DNA from: CBDDBX01 sp965225955
GTDB lineage: Bacteria; Acidobacteriota; Aminicenantia; UBA2199
DNA length: 64,000 nt
Assembly (NCBI GenBank): GCA_965225955.1
Contig: CBDDBX010000015.1
Coordinates: 62,001-126,000, forward strand
Direction of reading: 5' to 3'
The notes under the pieces: generated by a model
The model's input: only the letters and a program-made list of their open reading frames with translations
Told to the model about the DNA's origin: nothing
Databases searched by the model: none
In this document: positions 16,742 through 25,803 of the stretch, in pieces
Numbering within the stretch: position 1 is the first letter of the stretch
Layout: every line of letters starts with the position of its first letter
Translations under genes and position numbers: made by a program

Positions 16742-17191
16742 CTATATTGAATTAGTAAGCTGAAGTTTTCTATTACTGAAAGAAGCATCTGTTTTATGAA
16801 GATTTACTGCTTTTGGAATCTTCTTATCAACGTATAGAATATGTTCGTATATCCATCCCAGAAGAAAGCCCAGTAGTTTGAGATGTACATCGTTACCTTC
16901 ATTATGGTACTGATCGTATAATTCATTAACGGTGTTCATAAAGCGTTTGTGATCAAATTGCTGTTCTTCTAAAAGCTGTGCAGCATTTTCTCTTATATAG
17001 TCTTCTTCAAATTTGAAGTGGCGCTCTGAATACTCTTTCAGTAATCTGAATATCTTAAGTATTTCATCTTCAGAACTGCCTTTTTTTACTGCGTCAACCA
17101 GCTGATTGGTAAACTGTATAATGTTTTTGTGCTGTTTATCTATTGCTTCAATATTAACCGAGAAACGCTCTGTCCACTTTATCTTTTCCAT
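16742..17191 (-). CDS. Bacteriohemerythrin with H77Q ligand change and C-terminal extension
   Basis: 149 residues. H21, H58, E62, H81, H117 and D122 are conserved, and position 77 is Gln (EQQFDHKRF), as in the 9939-10334 paralogue. About 25 polar residues extend beyond the domain. It ends four bases from the convergent diguanylate cyclase gene, with no terminator visible between them. Oxygen or NO binding is expected for the family, but the ligand change makes standard oxygen carriage uncertain. Confidence 0.92.
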   Translation of the reverse strand: MEKIKWTERFSVNIEAIDKQHKNIIQFTNQLVDAVKKGSSEDEILKIFRLLKEYSERHFKFEEDYIRENAAQLLEEQQFDHKRFMNTVNELYDQYHNEGNDVHLKLLGFLLGWIYEHILYVDKKIPKAVNLHKTDASFSNRKLQLTNSI

Positions 17192-17792
17192 CGATATACT
17201 TCTCTAATCCTTAATATGAGTGAGTTAAATAAGGTTTTATGGCGACATTATAGTTCATAACTTTGATTTCGCAAAGGGTTTTTTGAATTTTTTATACGTT
17301 TCAGTGTTGAGAGGTAATTTTTAATATGTGAATTTTTTGTTAAGAGAAACAACTCTTCTGAAAAGCAGTTTACAACAGAAGATCAGAAGTTCAGATTATG
17401 GTTGTGGAGAAAGCGAACAATTTTACTACTGTCTATTCCTCTGCTGCACTCAATAATTATTTCGGAGAAGTTCTGATGCTTTCTCCACTTTAAATATAGA
17501 TTTATGTTGCTGAAATCTGTACAAAAATATGCCTGAATTTTTCTTTTTTTGAAGAGTTTAGGAATAAGCCTGCTTTTTCATTGTTATGTGCATTTGAAGT
17601 TGATATTTAAAAAATTCAATCTATATATTGTCTTGTGTGTGTTAATGTAAACAAAATAAAGGTTAGGTTAATCAAAAAAAGTTGACAGCACTAATTATTT
17701 AAACAATAGCCTTAAAACACCTGGCCAATAGTAAAGGGTTCCTGTTTTTATGGTCATATGAGCCAAAGCTATCAAGAGATAAGGAGGATTTC
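17192..17792. other. Gene-free AT-rich region upstream of TonB receptor
   Basis: No coding sequence is seen in this 600 bp. One widely spaced perfect inverted repeat, GTGGAGAAAGC (17404-17414) and GCTTTCTCCAC (17478-17488), could fold into an RNA element. A consensus -35 TTGACA is at 17682-17687 without a matching -10 at 17 nt. AAGGAGG precedes the receptor start. I looked for a cobalamin riboswitch core and did not find one. Confidence 0.4.
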
Positions 17793-19979
17793 ATGTGTTT
17801 TGCTGGAGATACTTTGAAAAAAGTAGTGGTTCTCATAATGTTGTCCGGTTTGTTGAGTTTATCAGCCTTTGCTCAGGAAGAGGATATCACTGAGCTTAGT
17901 CTTGAGGATATGCTTAATGTAGAGATAATCAGTGCTTCAAAATTTAAAGAGTCGGTTAAAGATACTCCGGCAACCATGTTGATAATAACCCGTAAAGACA
18001 TCGAGAGGAGAGGTTATACAAGTCTTACTCAGGTATTTGCTGATGTACCGGGCTTTGATGTTATTGTTGCACAGGGGGATACTTATCAACAACTCTATGC
18101 AAGAGGTAACAGAACCGGCTCTCTTAATGAGAGAACAATGTTTATGGTTAATGGTATTGAACATAATATGCTTTATACCCAGCATATGCAGATTGATAAT
18201 GATTTTCCGTTGTCTGTTATTGAGAGAATTGAGATTCTGTTCGGCCCAGCTTCTGCTGTGTATGGCCCAAATGCTTTTTCCGGTGTAATAAATGTTATTA
18301 CCCGTAATCCTGCCGACCTTGAAGATAAAGAGAGTAAAGTATTTGCCCGTTTTGGAATGGGAACCAATAATACCAGATTTGGAGATATCACAGTACTCTC
18401 CAGATCAGGAGATATCGGAGTAGCGGTCTCTTATAGAAGATATGTTAGTGACAGAGCTGATTTTTCAGACCGGAAGGGCTTTTTTAAAGAAGGTGATATT
18501 ATTGGGAATCCTGATATCTGGGGACCATATGCAACTGAGTACCCTGAATGGAATAATGAAACAGATAACTACGCTATTCTTGGTAGATTAACATATAAAA
18601 CTTTTGAGCTCGGTTACCACAAATTCAGTAATAAAAATGGCAATGGAGGTGTCTATCCTCTGGACAGAGCAATGGCTGGTGCAGACTGGAGATTTTCAAG
18701 AGAGATATTATATTTAAAAAACAACTCAGATATTACTGACAGGCTATCCTGGAGTATGCTGACTACGTATCAGAAAGGCGGTGCTCCTCCTGATGCCACC
18801 TGGGGACAGGGATGGAATGCAGGAGATACGTGGGATACCCAGAGAACGGTGGAACTGCTTACGTGGAAGTTCCTTTCTGAAAAATGGGTTTTTTTCAATG
18901 ATCTGATTTATAAAGTTAATGATAACTGGATTTTAAGTGGGGGACTTAAATTTGCAGCAGGTAATTATCAGAAAGGATATGAGCATAGCAGGTCTGACAG
19001 AATTGTTTTTATGCCGGGAGATACGGAATTTATGTATGATATGCTCTATCCTGAAGCTCAATCTGACTATATAACACCAGGTAATAACTTCAAAGATAAT
19101 GAATGGGGAACCTATTTTCAGGCTAAATGGCTGGCACCAAATGATAAAATAGTTCTGGTTCTTGGTGCAAGATATGACGACAATAATGTATATGGCGATA
19201 CCTTTAATCCACGTGTAGGTATTGTATATAAGTTTTCTAAAAAGTTCCTCATAAAAGCAAATTACGGTTCTGCTTTCCAGGCGCCTGCTCCAAGAAATGT
19301 AGGTGGCAGCTGGGGGGGGCTGGAGGTAAGTGCAAATCTGAAACCCGATAAGATCAAAACAGTAGATTTCAGTATGGTTGCCCAGATGAAAGATTTTGCT
19401 CACGATGTGACTCTTTTCAGAAATGAAGTAACAGACAGTATTCTGCAGGGAGAGAATCTTCCAAAGAAAACTATGTATGGAGTTGAGTACAAATTTAACT
19501 ATTTCAGGAAAGAGATTTCCGATACTATTTCTGATTTTAATCTCCATTTTAACTATGCTCTTACTGATTCAAAATATAAAGTCCCAAGAACAAATAGTGT
19601 AACCGGCAGAAGTTCAGATAAGGTCGGGGGTATTGCCAAACATAAATTCAATATTATTGGTGGTATGACCTTCAGCAGAATATTCCTTGTAAATATGAAG
19701 ATAAACTATGTAGGAAAAAGGCCTACAATAGTATCAAATCCTATAGAAGAAGTAGATGCCTACATAACAGCTGGAATAAGTCTGCAGGTTAAGGATATCT
19801 TTAAAAAAATTACTCTCTTTCTGAATGTTGAGAATATCTTTAACAGGATGTACTATCATCCGGGATATGATAGTGCCAATGCTGGTGAAGATATATCAAA
19901 GCCAAGTCCTGGATGGTACTCATCAAGACTTCCACAGGGAGGTAGAACTTTTGTTGCGGGTGTAAGAATGGAGATCTGA
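17793..19979 (+). CDS. TonB-dependent outer-membrane receptor
   Basis: 728 residues. A signal peptide (about 8-28, ending in AFA-QEE) is followed by the typical LSLEDMLNVEI segment, a plug domain (about 45-165, DTPATMLIITRKDIERRGY, YGPNAFSGVINVIT) and a 22-strand-type barrel (about 170-728). It is of the vitamin B12/siderophore-like class without a carboxypeptidase-like N-domain. AAGGAGG precedes the ATG. The neighbour downstream is an unrelated lipoprotein, so the ligand (iron chelate, cobalamin or other) cannot be assigned. A terminator-like hairpin follows. Confidence 0.92.
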   Translation: MCFAGDTLKKVVVLIMLSGLLSLSAFAQEEDITELSLEDMLNVEIISASKFKESVKDTPATMLIITRKDIERRGYTSLTQVFADVPGFDVIVAQGDTYQQLYARGNRTGSLNERTMFMVNGIEHNMLYTQHMQIDNDFPLSVIERIEILFGPASAVYGPNAFSGVINVITRNPADLEDKESKVFARFGMGTNNTRFGDITVLSRSGDIGVAVSYRRYVSDRADFSDRKGFFKEGDIIGNPDIWGPYATEYPEWNNETDNYAILGRLTYKTFELGYHKFSNKNGNGGVYPLDRAMAGADWRFSREILYLKNNSDITDRLSWSMLTTYQKGGAPPDATWGQGWNAGDTWDTQRTVELLTWKFLSEKWVFFNDLIYKVNDNWILSGGLKFAAGNYQKGYEHSRSDRIVFMPGDTEFMYDMLYPEAQSDYITPGNNFKDNEWGTYFQAKWLAPNDKIVLVLGARYDDNNVYGDTFNPRVGIVYKFSKKFLIKANYGSAFQAPAPRNVGGSWGGLEVSANLKPDKIKTVDFSMVAQMKDFAHDVTLFRNEVTDSILQGENLPKKTMYGVEYKFNYFRKEISDTISDFNLHFNYALTDSKYKVPRTNSVTGRSSDKVGGIAKHKFNIIGGMTFSRIFLVNMKINYVGKRPTIVSNPIEEVDAYITAGISLQVKDIFKKITLFLNVENIFNRMYYHPGYDSANAGEDISKPSPGWYSSRLPQGGRTFVAGVRMEI

Positions 19980-19998
19980 TATTATAAGTAATCATAAC

Positions 19999-20022
19999 TT
20001 CCCCGGCTGATCAGGCGGGGAA
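19999..20022 (+). terminator. Terminator-like hairpin after TonB receptor
   Basis: TTCCCCG (19999-20005) pairs with CGGGGAA (20016-20022), followed by an A/T-rich run. It lies 20 bp after the receptor stop codon. Confidence 0.6.
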
Positions 20023-20099
20023 AGAAATTATTCTCTCTGATCTTGCATATCCACCTTATCCTGTGTTAATTTTCAAATGTTATATAAATGGGGTGTGCT

Positions 20100-20726
20100 A
20101 TGTCTTTAAAATATGGAACAGGTGTCCTGATAATAATTCTCTTTCTTCTTACGGGTTGCTCTTCAGATAGTGCTTCAGAAAGTAATTTTACAGAAGCTTT
20201 GAATAGATATCATGAGGAAAATCCTCTTTATCTGCAACTGAAATATGTAAAAGAGTTTCCTTATAAAGTTGCTCTTAACAGTCTGAATGAGAGAAAGGTC
20301 TATTATCTTGACCTTTTTGTAGAGGCAAATATGCTGGATAAAAGTCTCAAATCTGAAGATAAGTCCTTCGGTATTCTGGGTAAAAAGAGAATTGAATATG
20401 CGGTATACTCTCTTACAGAGAGAGGAGAAGAGTTGTTTCGTAAGAGAATAAAAAAGAGACTTCTTGATTATGCTTCAGGTTTTATTGCAGGGCGAACAGA
20501 AGTAAGAGAGATAATCTTCTTTTCAGAACCATCTGTTATGGGTGGTAAAACTGTATCTGAAGTTAAATACAGACTGAATGTTGAGATGGAGGAAGAGTTC
20601 CGTGAAGATACAGTTCTAAGTGAGAGAATTCCTCTTGTTGGAAAAATTAAGAAAGATATAGTACCTCCTGCGAAAGCAGTTCTGATTCTTACAGATAAGG
20701 GCTGGATTCACAGAAAGCAGTTCTGA
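20100..20726 (+). CDS. Lipoprotein of unknown function
   Basis: 208 residues from the ATG at 20100; GGGGTG upstream fits this start better than the ATG at 20088. A lipobox LLTGC gives lipidated Cys20, with Ser/Asp after it suggesting outer-membrane sorting under the usual rule. The mature part is charged and mixed alpha/beta with no recognised domain. The 3' end overlaps a convergent small secreted-protein gene by 19 bp. The function is unknown. Confidence 0.8.
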   Translation: MSLKYGTGVLIIILFLLTGCSSDSASESNFTEALNRYHEENPLYLQLKYVKEFPYKVALNSLNERKVYYLDLFVEANMLDKSLKSEDKSFGILGKKRIEYAVYSLTERGEELFRKRIKKRLLDYASGFIAGRTEVREIIFFSEPSVMGGKTVSEVKYRLNVEMEEEFREDTVLSERIPLVGKIKKDIVPPAKAVLILTDKGWIHRKQF

Positions 20727-20944
20727 TTATGATGATAATCCTCTTCTATCCATGTGGGAATAGTCTGAACTCTGTCAAATGCATAGTTAAGACCGGTCAT
20801 ATTTCCTACTCTGAAGTATTGAGCACCGATTTCGATATCTTTGAAAGAGAGGGAAGGATTTTTTGCAGAAAAAATTAAAAAAAACAGAAAAAGCTTTAAA
20901 AATAAAAATCCAGATTGTAGAATTAAAGAGTAAGTTTTTTTCAT
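20708..20944 (-). CDS. Small secreted or membrane-anchored protein
   Basis: 78 residues from the ATG at 20944, chosen because GGAGG is placed 5 nt upstream; a longer frame reaches 20983. Residues 1-28 are a signal peptide or TM anchor (SGFLFLKLFLFFLIFSA). The rest is short and aromatic-rich (FKDIEIGAQYFRVG). It overlaps the convergent lipoprotein gene by 19 bp. No family is recognised. The strong ribosome site is the main reason to accept it. Confidence 0.55.
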   Translation of the reverse strand: MKKTYSLILQSGFLFLKLFLFFLIFSAKNPSLSFKDIEIGAQYFRVGNMTGLNYAFDRVQTIPTWIEEDYHHNQNCFL

Positions 20945-21200
20945 TTTTCCTCCGATCAACTCCTGGTCGGGGGATTTTGTCACCTTTTAACTGAAGCCTT
21001 ATTACAACGCTATTTATACTCTGCTATTATCTACGATACCTCAACAGAATATTGGAAGTTAGTCAGGGATATAAATACTTTCTGATTTATTTGGTATCAC
21101 TTTACGGAGTATCTGTCCTTTTTGTAAAACAGATTTACTAATTCTCGTCTGGCAACATAGTTGCTAACATCAGGCGAACGGTTTGCAAAGGAGAGTGCTT

Positions 21201-22160
21201 ATGAAAAGTAAGGGCAAAAAGATACTGATTATAATGACTCTAACATCTCTGATGTTGTCAGGGCTTGAAGCAAAGGTAAGTAAAAAGGCAGAAATTCTTA
21301 AAGGGGTTGCGGAGTATTGTGAAAGGTTAAACAAGGAGATTTTTCATTTCTTCTGTTATGAGAAGATAGAGGAATCTGTTGAGCAGGAGTTGAAATATCC
21401 AAACAGGAACAGGGGACTTAAGAATTTTCTTGATGGTAATCCCCAGAGGCAGAAAGACTCTCAATACGAAGCAATAAATCAGCAGAGGAATCAGAGAATA
21501 AGAAGAAACTACGCCTCAAGAAGAAAGGTAACCAAAAATATCTATCTCCATGACTACCAGATAATAAAAGAGAACTGGAGAGTCAGAGAGAGACGTAAAC
21601 CTCTTAAAGTTGATGAGAAGATCAGGAAGATAACCGGTCGTACTGTTATCTATTCATATAAAGCTGCTCTTACGCCGGTTTTTCTGTTTTCAAAAGAGAA
21701 TCAGAAGCTCTACAACTATAAAATCGGAAAAAAGAAGCGTCTTATGGGTAGAAAAACTGTAGAGGTGATTGTAAGCAGAAAATCTGATGATACTATGCTT
21801 GTTAAGGCCTGGCTTGATATCAGAGACTTCTCTCTTCTTAAGTTCAACGTTATGCCGGAAGCTATTAAAGGGTATAATGAAATTGTACATCTTAATAGTA
21901 AAAAAATGGATAATATCAGTGTAAAGGATGTTCACTATTTCGGGCATCTCCGTAATGGTCTCAGGTATCCAACAAAAACCGAAATTTATATCTCTTATGA
22001 CAGAGAGCCCCAAAGGGTTCTGAACACCAGCAGAAGCCGAGTGCTTCACGGTGCAAGAGTTTATACCAAACTACAGACTCTTATCTATTATAAAGACTAT
22101 CAGTTCTTTAATGCAGGAGCAGAAAATCCGGTTTTTCATAATCTGGAGGATATAAAATGA
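21201..22160 (+). CDS. Secreted protein paired with VWA-like protein
   Basis: 319 residues from the ATG at 21201, with AAGGAG 8 nt upstream; a TTG at 21183 is in frame. The signal peptide ends near residue 25 (SGLEA-KVS). The mature protein is very basic (many K and R), with two early cysteines (EYC, FFCYEK) and a beta-rich C-terminal half (KTEIYISYDR). Its stop overlaps the start of the VWA-like gene (ATGA), so the two are co-translated and probably act together in the periplasm or outside. Similar pairs occur from memory in Acidobacteriota-like genomes. No function is known. Confidence 0.8.
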   Translation: MKSKGKKILIIMTLTSLMLSGLEAKVSKKAEILKGVAEYCERLNKEIFHFFCYEKIEESVEQELKYPNRNRGLKNFLDGNPQRQKDSQYEAINQQRNQRIRRNYASRRKVTKNIYLHDYQIIKENWRVRERRKPLKVDEKIRKITGRTVIYSYKAALTPVFLFSKENQKLYNYKIGKKKRLMGRKTVEVIVSRKSDDTMLVKAWLDIRDFSLLKFNVMPEAIKGYNEIVHLNSKKMDNISVKDVHYFGHLRNGLRYPTKTEIYISYDREPQRVLNTSRSRVLHGARVYTKLQTLIYYKDYQFFNAGAENPVFHNLEDIK

Positions 22161-24313
22161 AACTTCTGAAAATTTTTTTTATGATTCTCTATTTTGTAAT
22201 GGGAATGGTTGCTGAAGATAAGATTCAGCATAAAACTGGGGTTGAAGCAAGAATACTCCCTCTCTGTGTTGTCGATAGTAGTGGAGAGCCTGTTATGGAT
22301 CTGAAAAAGAGAGATCTGATACTTAAGGTTGGTGGTAAGGCTGTAGATTTTAAAATATTAAAATATGACTTCAGTGGCGGGATAAAGGTTGAAGAGAGAG
22401 TAAGTAAAAGAGAGCGACAGCTACAGGAGAGAGTTGTATTTCTTCTTTTTGATGCAATGTACAATAGCAAACTGGGGTTATTGAGGGCGAAAGATATTGC
22501 TACCAGATATATTAAAAAAGCCGGCCCGGGAAACAGCTATGTTGTAATGAGTCTGACGGGAAATGAAGGTCTGAAATATATTATGGGGCCCTCAAAAGAT
22601 AAAGAAAAACTGTGTATAGTTATTAATGAACTCGATATTTCACCTGAAATATATGCTCCAAATATATTCTCTCTTGTTGGTAAAGATGCAGCAGCAGAAG
22701 GAATGATGCAGAATGATCCTGAAGGAATTAAATTCCTGATGTATTATCAGAAGAGCAGAGAGCAGATCTACTACATCAATAATATAAAGAGTTTCTCCGA
22801 CAAGCTTGGGCGGTTGAGATATATCCTTAAAACTATAGAACTCCCGAGAACGGTATTTCTGCTTTCAGAGGGAATCGCCAGAGGGGCATTTAATCAGAGA
22901 GGAAATAAGCTGGATGGTGAAAAGAAAAATACCGCTCTGTTTAATCTACTGAGAGGCACAATGAGGTCAATTTCTGCTACAGGAGCTATGTTCTATACAA
23001 TTAATCCACAGCTGCTGAATCCTGAAACTGAGAGAACTTCACTTCAGGATTCCGGGGACAGAAGTCTTCAGTTACTGGCTCTTGAAGGAGGTGGGGAGTA
23101 TTTCAGTGGTGCAGAGACCTCTGCAATTGTAGAGAATGTTACCAGAGCTTCAAGGGCATATTACGAACTGGCCTTCAGTGTTAAGGGTAGTAATAGAAAA
23201 AAAGTAAATGTGATCAGTAAAAGGGATGGCCTGAAAATTACGACTCTTCGGGGTGTTGAGGCAAAACAGAGCTATGAAAGTATGAATGATACTGAAAAAC
23301 AGATGTATGCTGTTAATGTGAATTTTAACAGAAGATGGTTGGAGAGCAAAAAATCTGCAGAATCAGCAGTATGCAGATATTTGAAAACTGTTTCAGTTGA
23401 CGGAAAGGCACATAACAGGCTTGAAGTAAAGATTCCGGGTAAGTATGAAAAGAAAAATGCAGATATTTTTGTTGTGGATTTTTCAGTAAAAGATAAAGCT
23501 GATAAGCTGAATTATAAAAAGAAAAAGCTTGGAAAAACTGAGATCGTAGATGTTCCTGTAAGTAGAGACGGGAACAGTTTTTTTGTTATTCTTGACAGAG
23601 ATACGGGTTATGCAATTTATGGAGATGGGGCATGGAGTTCAGGAAGCTGGAGTGGTGAAGCAGGAGATTTTACTTTTAATCAGAGTTCCCGGCTGATGAA
23701 GACTACAGGTGGAATGATAGACATCGATGAAAGTGGTGATAAACAGGTTGTCCGTCTGAATGGACAGACTATATTTACCAGTCCGGGGAATATGAGATTC
23801 AGCAAAATATTTAAAGCTGGCCTTGAAGATGCTGTGCTGCTGGAGTGTGCCAGAAGCTATCGCATGATTGTAATAAAAGCAGATGGAAGATATGGGGTTT
23901 CTGCAGAATACAGTAAAAAACCGGAACGTATCAGTGATAGATATGGTGCAATTCATGTTGGTAATTCTCCCGTAAGGATCGACAGGAAGGGGCGGGTTGA
24001 AGGTAGTCTTAAAAGTTTCTGGTTGTTTTTTGCCCGTTTCAGAATGGATGAGAAATTTCAGAGAGGAAGAGTAATTTTTCCCTCATTAAGAAACCGCTAT
24101 GATTCAGAAGGTAAACTGAAGGGAACTGTAAAAGTTCCTGAGAAAGACTGGGCTTTTACCTCTTTTGAGGATTCTCCTCCTTACTACTGGGAAACTCCTG
24201 TAGTAAAGGGTAATACTGCCTATGTTACTCTTAAAGGTGAAGGGGCAAATGTGAGAGTAGTTTTTGAGAAAAAGAGTGGTAACTGGCATCTTGTAAGAAG
24301 TGATTCATATTAA
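22157..24313 (+). CDS. Secreted VWFA-related domain protein with degenerate MIDAS
   Basis: 718 residues. A signal peptide (about 1-19) precedes an N-terminal region with the pattern CVVDSSGEPVMDLKKRD, matching the VWFA-related family abundant in Acidobacteriota. The VWA-type fold spans about 95-340. The metal site is atypical: after the first strand the sequence reads FLLFDAMYNS, without the DxSxS of a working MIDAS. The C-terminal ~350 residues hold beta-rich repeats with no known domain. It is co-translated with the upstream secreted protein. An adhesion or protein-complex scaffold role is inferred. A hairpin at 24329-24366 ends the operon. Confidence 0.75.
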   Translation: MKLLKIFFMILYFVMGMVAEDKIQHKTGVEARILPLCVVDSSGEPVMDLKKRDLILKVGGKAVDFKILKYDFSGGIKVEERVSKRERQLQERVVFLLFDAMYNSKLGLLRAKDIATRYIKKAGPGNSYVVMSLTGNEGLKYIMGPSKDKEKLCIVINELDISPEIYAPNIFSLVGKDAAAEGMMQNDPEGIKFLMYYQKSREQIYYINNIKSFSDKLGRLRYILKTIELPRTVFLLSEGIARGAFNQRGNKLDGEKKNTALFNLLRGTMRSISATGAMFYTINPQLLNPETERTSLQDSGDRSLQLLALEGGGEYFSGAETSAIVENVTRASRAYYELAFSVKGSNRKKVNVISKRDGLKITTLRGVEAKQSYESMNDTEKQMYAVNVNFNRRWLESKKSAESAVCRYLKTVSVDGKAHNRLEVKIPGKYEKKNADIFVVDFSVKDKADKLNYKKKKLGKTEIVDVPVSRDGNSFFVILDRDTGYAIYGDGAWSSGSWSGEAGDFTFNQSSRLMKTTGGMIDIDESGDKQVVRLNGQTIFTSPGNMRFSKIFKAGLEDAVLLECARSYRMIVIKADGRYGVSAEYSKKPERISDRYGAIHVGNSPVRIDRKGRVEGSLKSFWLFFARFRMDEKFQRGRVIFPSLRNRYDSEGKLKGTVKVPEKDWAFTSFEDSPPYYWETPVVKGNTAYVTLKGEGANVRVVFEKKSGNWHLVRSDSY

Positions 24314-24328
24314 ATATCAGTAGTAATG

Positions 24329-24366
24329 TAAAGACAGGTACAAGGCTGTTCAGGTATCTGTCTTTA
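24329..24366 (+). terminator. Terminator-like hairpin
   Basis: TAAAGACAG (24329-24337) pairs with CTGTCTTTA (24358-24366), with an additional AGGTA/TACCT-type inner match. It lies 16 bp after the VWA-like gene. Confidence 0.55.
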
Positions 24367-24407
24367 ATACCTGCATCGGTCAGGGTAATGCTTATCATAC
24401 AAATGAT

Positions 24408-24436
24408 TTGACATTATTGCTGCGGGTTTTTAGAAT
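24408..24436 (+). promoter_or_regulatory. Promoter placing DUF503 start as leaderless
   Basis: -35 TTGACA (24408-24413, 6/6), 17-nt spacer, -10 TAGAAT (24431-24436, 5/6). Only six bases separate the -10 from the ATG at 24443, so transcription should begin at or next to the start codon. There is no Shine-Dalgarno. Confidence 0.75.
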
Positions 24437-24442
24437 ATCTGA

Positions 24443-24730
24443 ATGCTGGTTGGCGCAGGTATTATTAAATTGAGAATTCATGGGGCAATGTCTCTAAAGG
24501 ACAAACGCAGAGTGGTTCGCCCATTAATAGAAAAACTTAAAAACTCATTTAATATTTCTGTAGCTGAAGTTGGAGGTCATGATCTGCACGGATGGGCAGA
24601 AATAGGTTTCTCACTTTCAGGTAGTGACAGTGGTGTAATTGACAGTGTGATAAACAGGGTGCTGGAGTTCACCGAGTGTTATGGAGAGGCGGAAGTCGCC
24701 GGTTCTGAAACAGATATAATGAGGTTCTGA
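24443..24730 (+). CDS. DUF503 (YlxP-like) family protein
   Basis: 95 residues, full family length. Conserved features are VGAGIIKLRIHGAMSLKDKRRVVRPL (first half, the SLKDKR motif) and SVAEVGGHDLHGWAEIGFSLSG. In Gram-positive bacteria DUF503/YlxP lies in the nusA-infB-rbfA region and is linked to ribosome or RNA function; here it stands between unrelated genes. The gene has a near-perfect promoter whose -10 ends six bases before the ATG and has no ribosome-binding site, so a leaderless mRNA is predicted. Confidence 0.93.
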   Translation: MLVGAGIIKLRIHGAMSLKDKRRVVRPLIEKLKNSFNISVAEVGGHDLHGWAEIGFSLSGSDSGVIDSVINRVLEFTECYGEAEVAGSETDIMRF

Positions 24731-24772
24731 AAATATGATATCTTATAAAACAGATAATATGGATGCAGGAAA

Positions 24773-25630
24773 ATGAGTGTGCCGGGAATAACAAGAGCAG
24801 AACTTATTGATATAGGATATCACGCAGGTGTTATTGCAGCTATTGTGCTTTTTACCATTCTGCTTTCTGTGATAATAAGAAAGCTTATGAACAGAAAGAC
24901 TGGTATCTCCGGTGCTGATAACAGCCAGTATAAGTTTATTTCCCACTTTGCAGCTGCAGGGATATATTTTGTTGGAGTTGTGCTGATAATCTATTCTATC
25001 CCTTCAATAAGAGGGGCTGCAACAGCTGTCTTTGCCAGTTCAGGTGTATTGGCTATAATAATTGGTTTTGCTTCGAAACAGGCATTTGCCAATATTGTCG
25101 GAGGAGTGTTTATTGCAATATTCAAACCCTTCAGAATAGGGGATCGTCTCCGGTTGGTGGATAAGAATTTTCTGGGTATTGTTGAGGATATTACATTAAG
25201 GCACACTGTTATAAGAACCTTTGAAAACAAAAGAATCATTATTCCAAATTCAGTTATAAGTTCAGAGACAATAGAAAATGAGAACCTCATAGATGACAAA
25301 GTGTTAAAGTTCTGGGAAATAGGGGTATCATACAACTCAGATGTTGAAACAGCAAAAAAGATTATAAGAGAAGAGGTGCTGAATCATCCTCTGTTTTATG
25401 ATAACAGAAGTGATGAAGCTGTGGAGGCAGGAGAGGAAGCTGTAAAAATCAGGTTGGTGGAGTTTAAAGAATCTTCTATGCTTTTAAGAGCTTATGTCTG
25501 GGTCAGAAACCCTGGTAGTGCATTTCAGATAGGTTGCGATCTGAATGAGAGTGTTAAAAAAAGATTTGATGCTGAAGGAGTAGTGATTCCACTACCTGGC
25601 AGAAAAATATATATTGATAAAAATAGTTGA
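24773..25630 (+). CDS. MscS-family mechanosensitive channel
   Basis: 285 residues. Three TM helices are present: about 12-38, 53-75 and the pore-lining helix 80-113 with the A/G-rich pattern VLAIIIGFASKQAFANIVGG. The cytoplasmic beta-domain follows (IFKPFRIGDRLRL, NKRIIIPNSVISS), then a C-terminal alpha/beta region. It releases solutes on hypo-osmotic shock. GCAGGA precedes the ATG. It is 42 bp downstream of the DUF503 gene and could be in the same transcript. Confidence 0.95.
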   Translation: MSVPGITRAELIDIGYHAGVIAAIVLFTILLSVIIRKLMNRKTGISGADNSQYKFISHFAAAGIYFVGVVLIIYSIPSIRGAATAVFASSGVLAIIIGFASKQAFANIVGGVFIAIFKPFRIGDRLRLVDKNFLGIVEDITLRHTVIRTFENKRIIIPNSVISSETIENENLIDDKVLKFWEIGVSYNSDVETAKKIIREEVLNHPLFYDNRSDEAVEAGEEAVKIRLVEFKESSMLLRAYVWVRNPGSAFQIGCDLNESVKKRFDAEGVVIPLPGRKIYIDKNS

Positions 25631-25712
25631 GGTTCCATTTTACCTTTCTGATTCTGGTGACGTCCTATATTTTTAGTCCCGTCAGGTGGTTACAATTGTG
25701 AACAAATTGATT

Positions 25713-25790
25713 GGAGGAGAGTGGCCGAAAAGCCCTGAAAGCTTTATTAAAGCCTGTTTAAAAGGCTTTTGAGAAGGGTTTTACAATATG
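25713..25790 (+). other. tRNA-Ser-like sequence upstream of serS
   Basis: GGAGGAGAGTGGCCGA (25713-25728) reads like the 5' acceptor and D-arm start of a bacterial tRNA-Ser. It is followed by GCTTTA/TAAAGC-type pairings and GGGTTTTACAAT, vaguely like a T-arm. No complementary 3' acceptor strand is present, so this is not a functional tRNA. It may be a relic, a mimic sensed by SerRS, or chance. It overlaps the -35 of the serS promoter. Confidence 0.25.
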
Positions 25791-25797
25791 CTATAAT
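25769..25797 (+). promoter_or_regulatory. serS promoter, predicted leaderless
   Basis: -35 TTGAGA (25769-25774), 17-nt spacer, -10 TATAAT (25792-25797, 6/6). The ATG begins six bases later at 25804, and no Shine-Dalgarno is present. Confidence 0.8.
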
Positions 25798-25803
25798 AGA
25801 ACA

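Noticed and set aside
17192..17792. Possible cobalamin riboswitch upstream of the TonB receptor
   Set aside because: The conserved B12-box core was not found; only a widely spaced 11-bp inverted repeat is present.
18933..19547. 204-codon minus-strand ORF inside the TonB receptor
   Set aside because: Antisense to conserved barrel-coding sequence; composition is low-complexity and no start signal is seen.
21140..21200. Possible cyclic di-GMP riboswitch before the secreted-protein gene
   Set aside because: A small hairpin is present, but the conserved GEMM core nucleotides and tetraloop receptor are missing.
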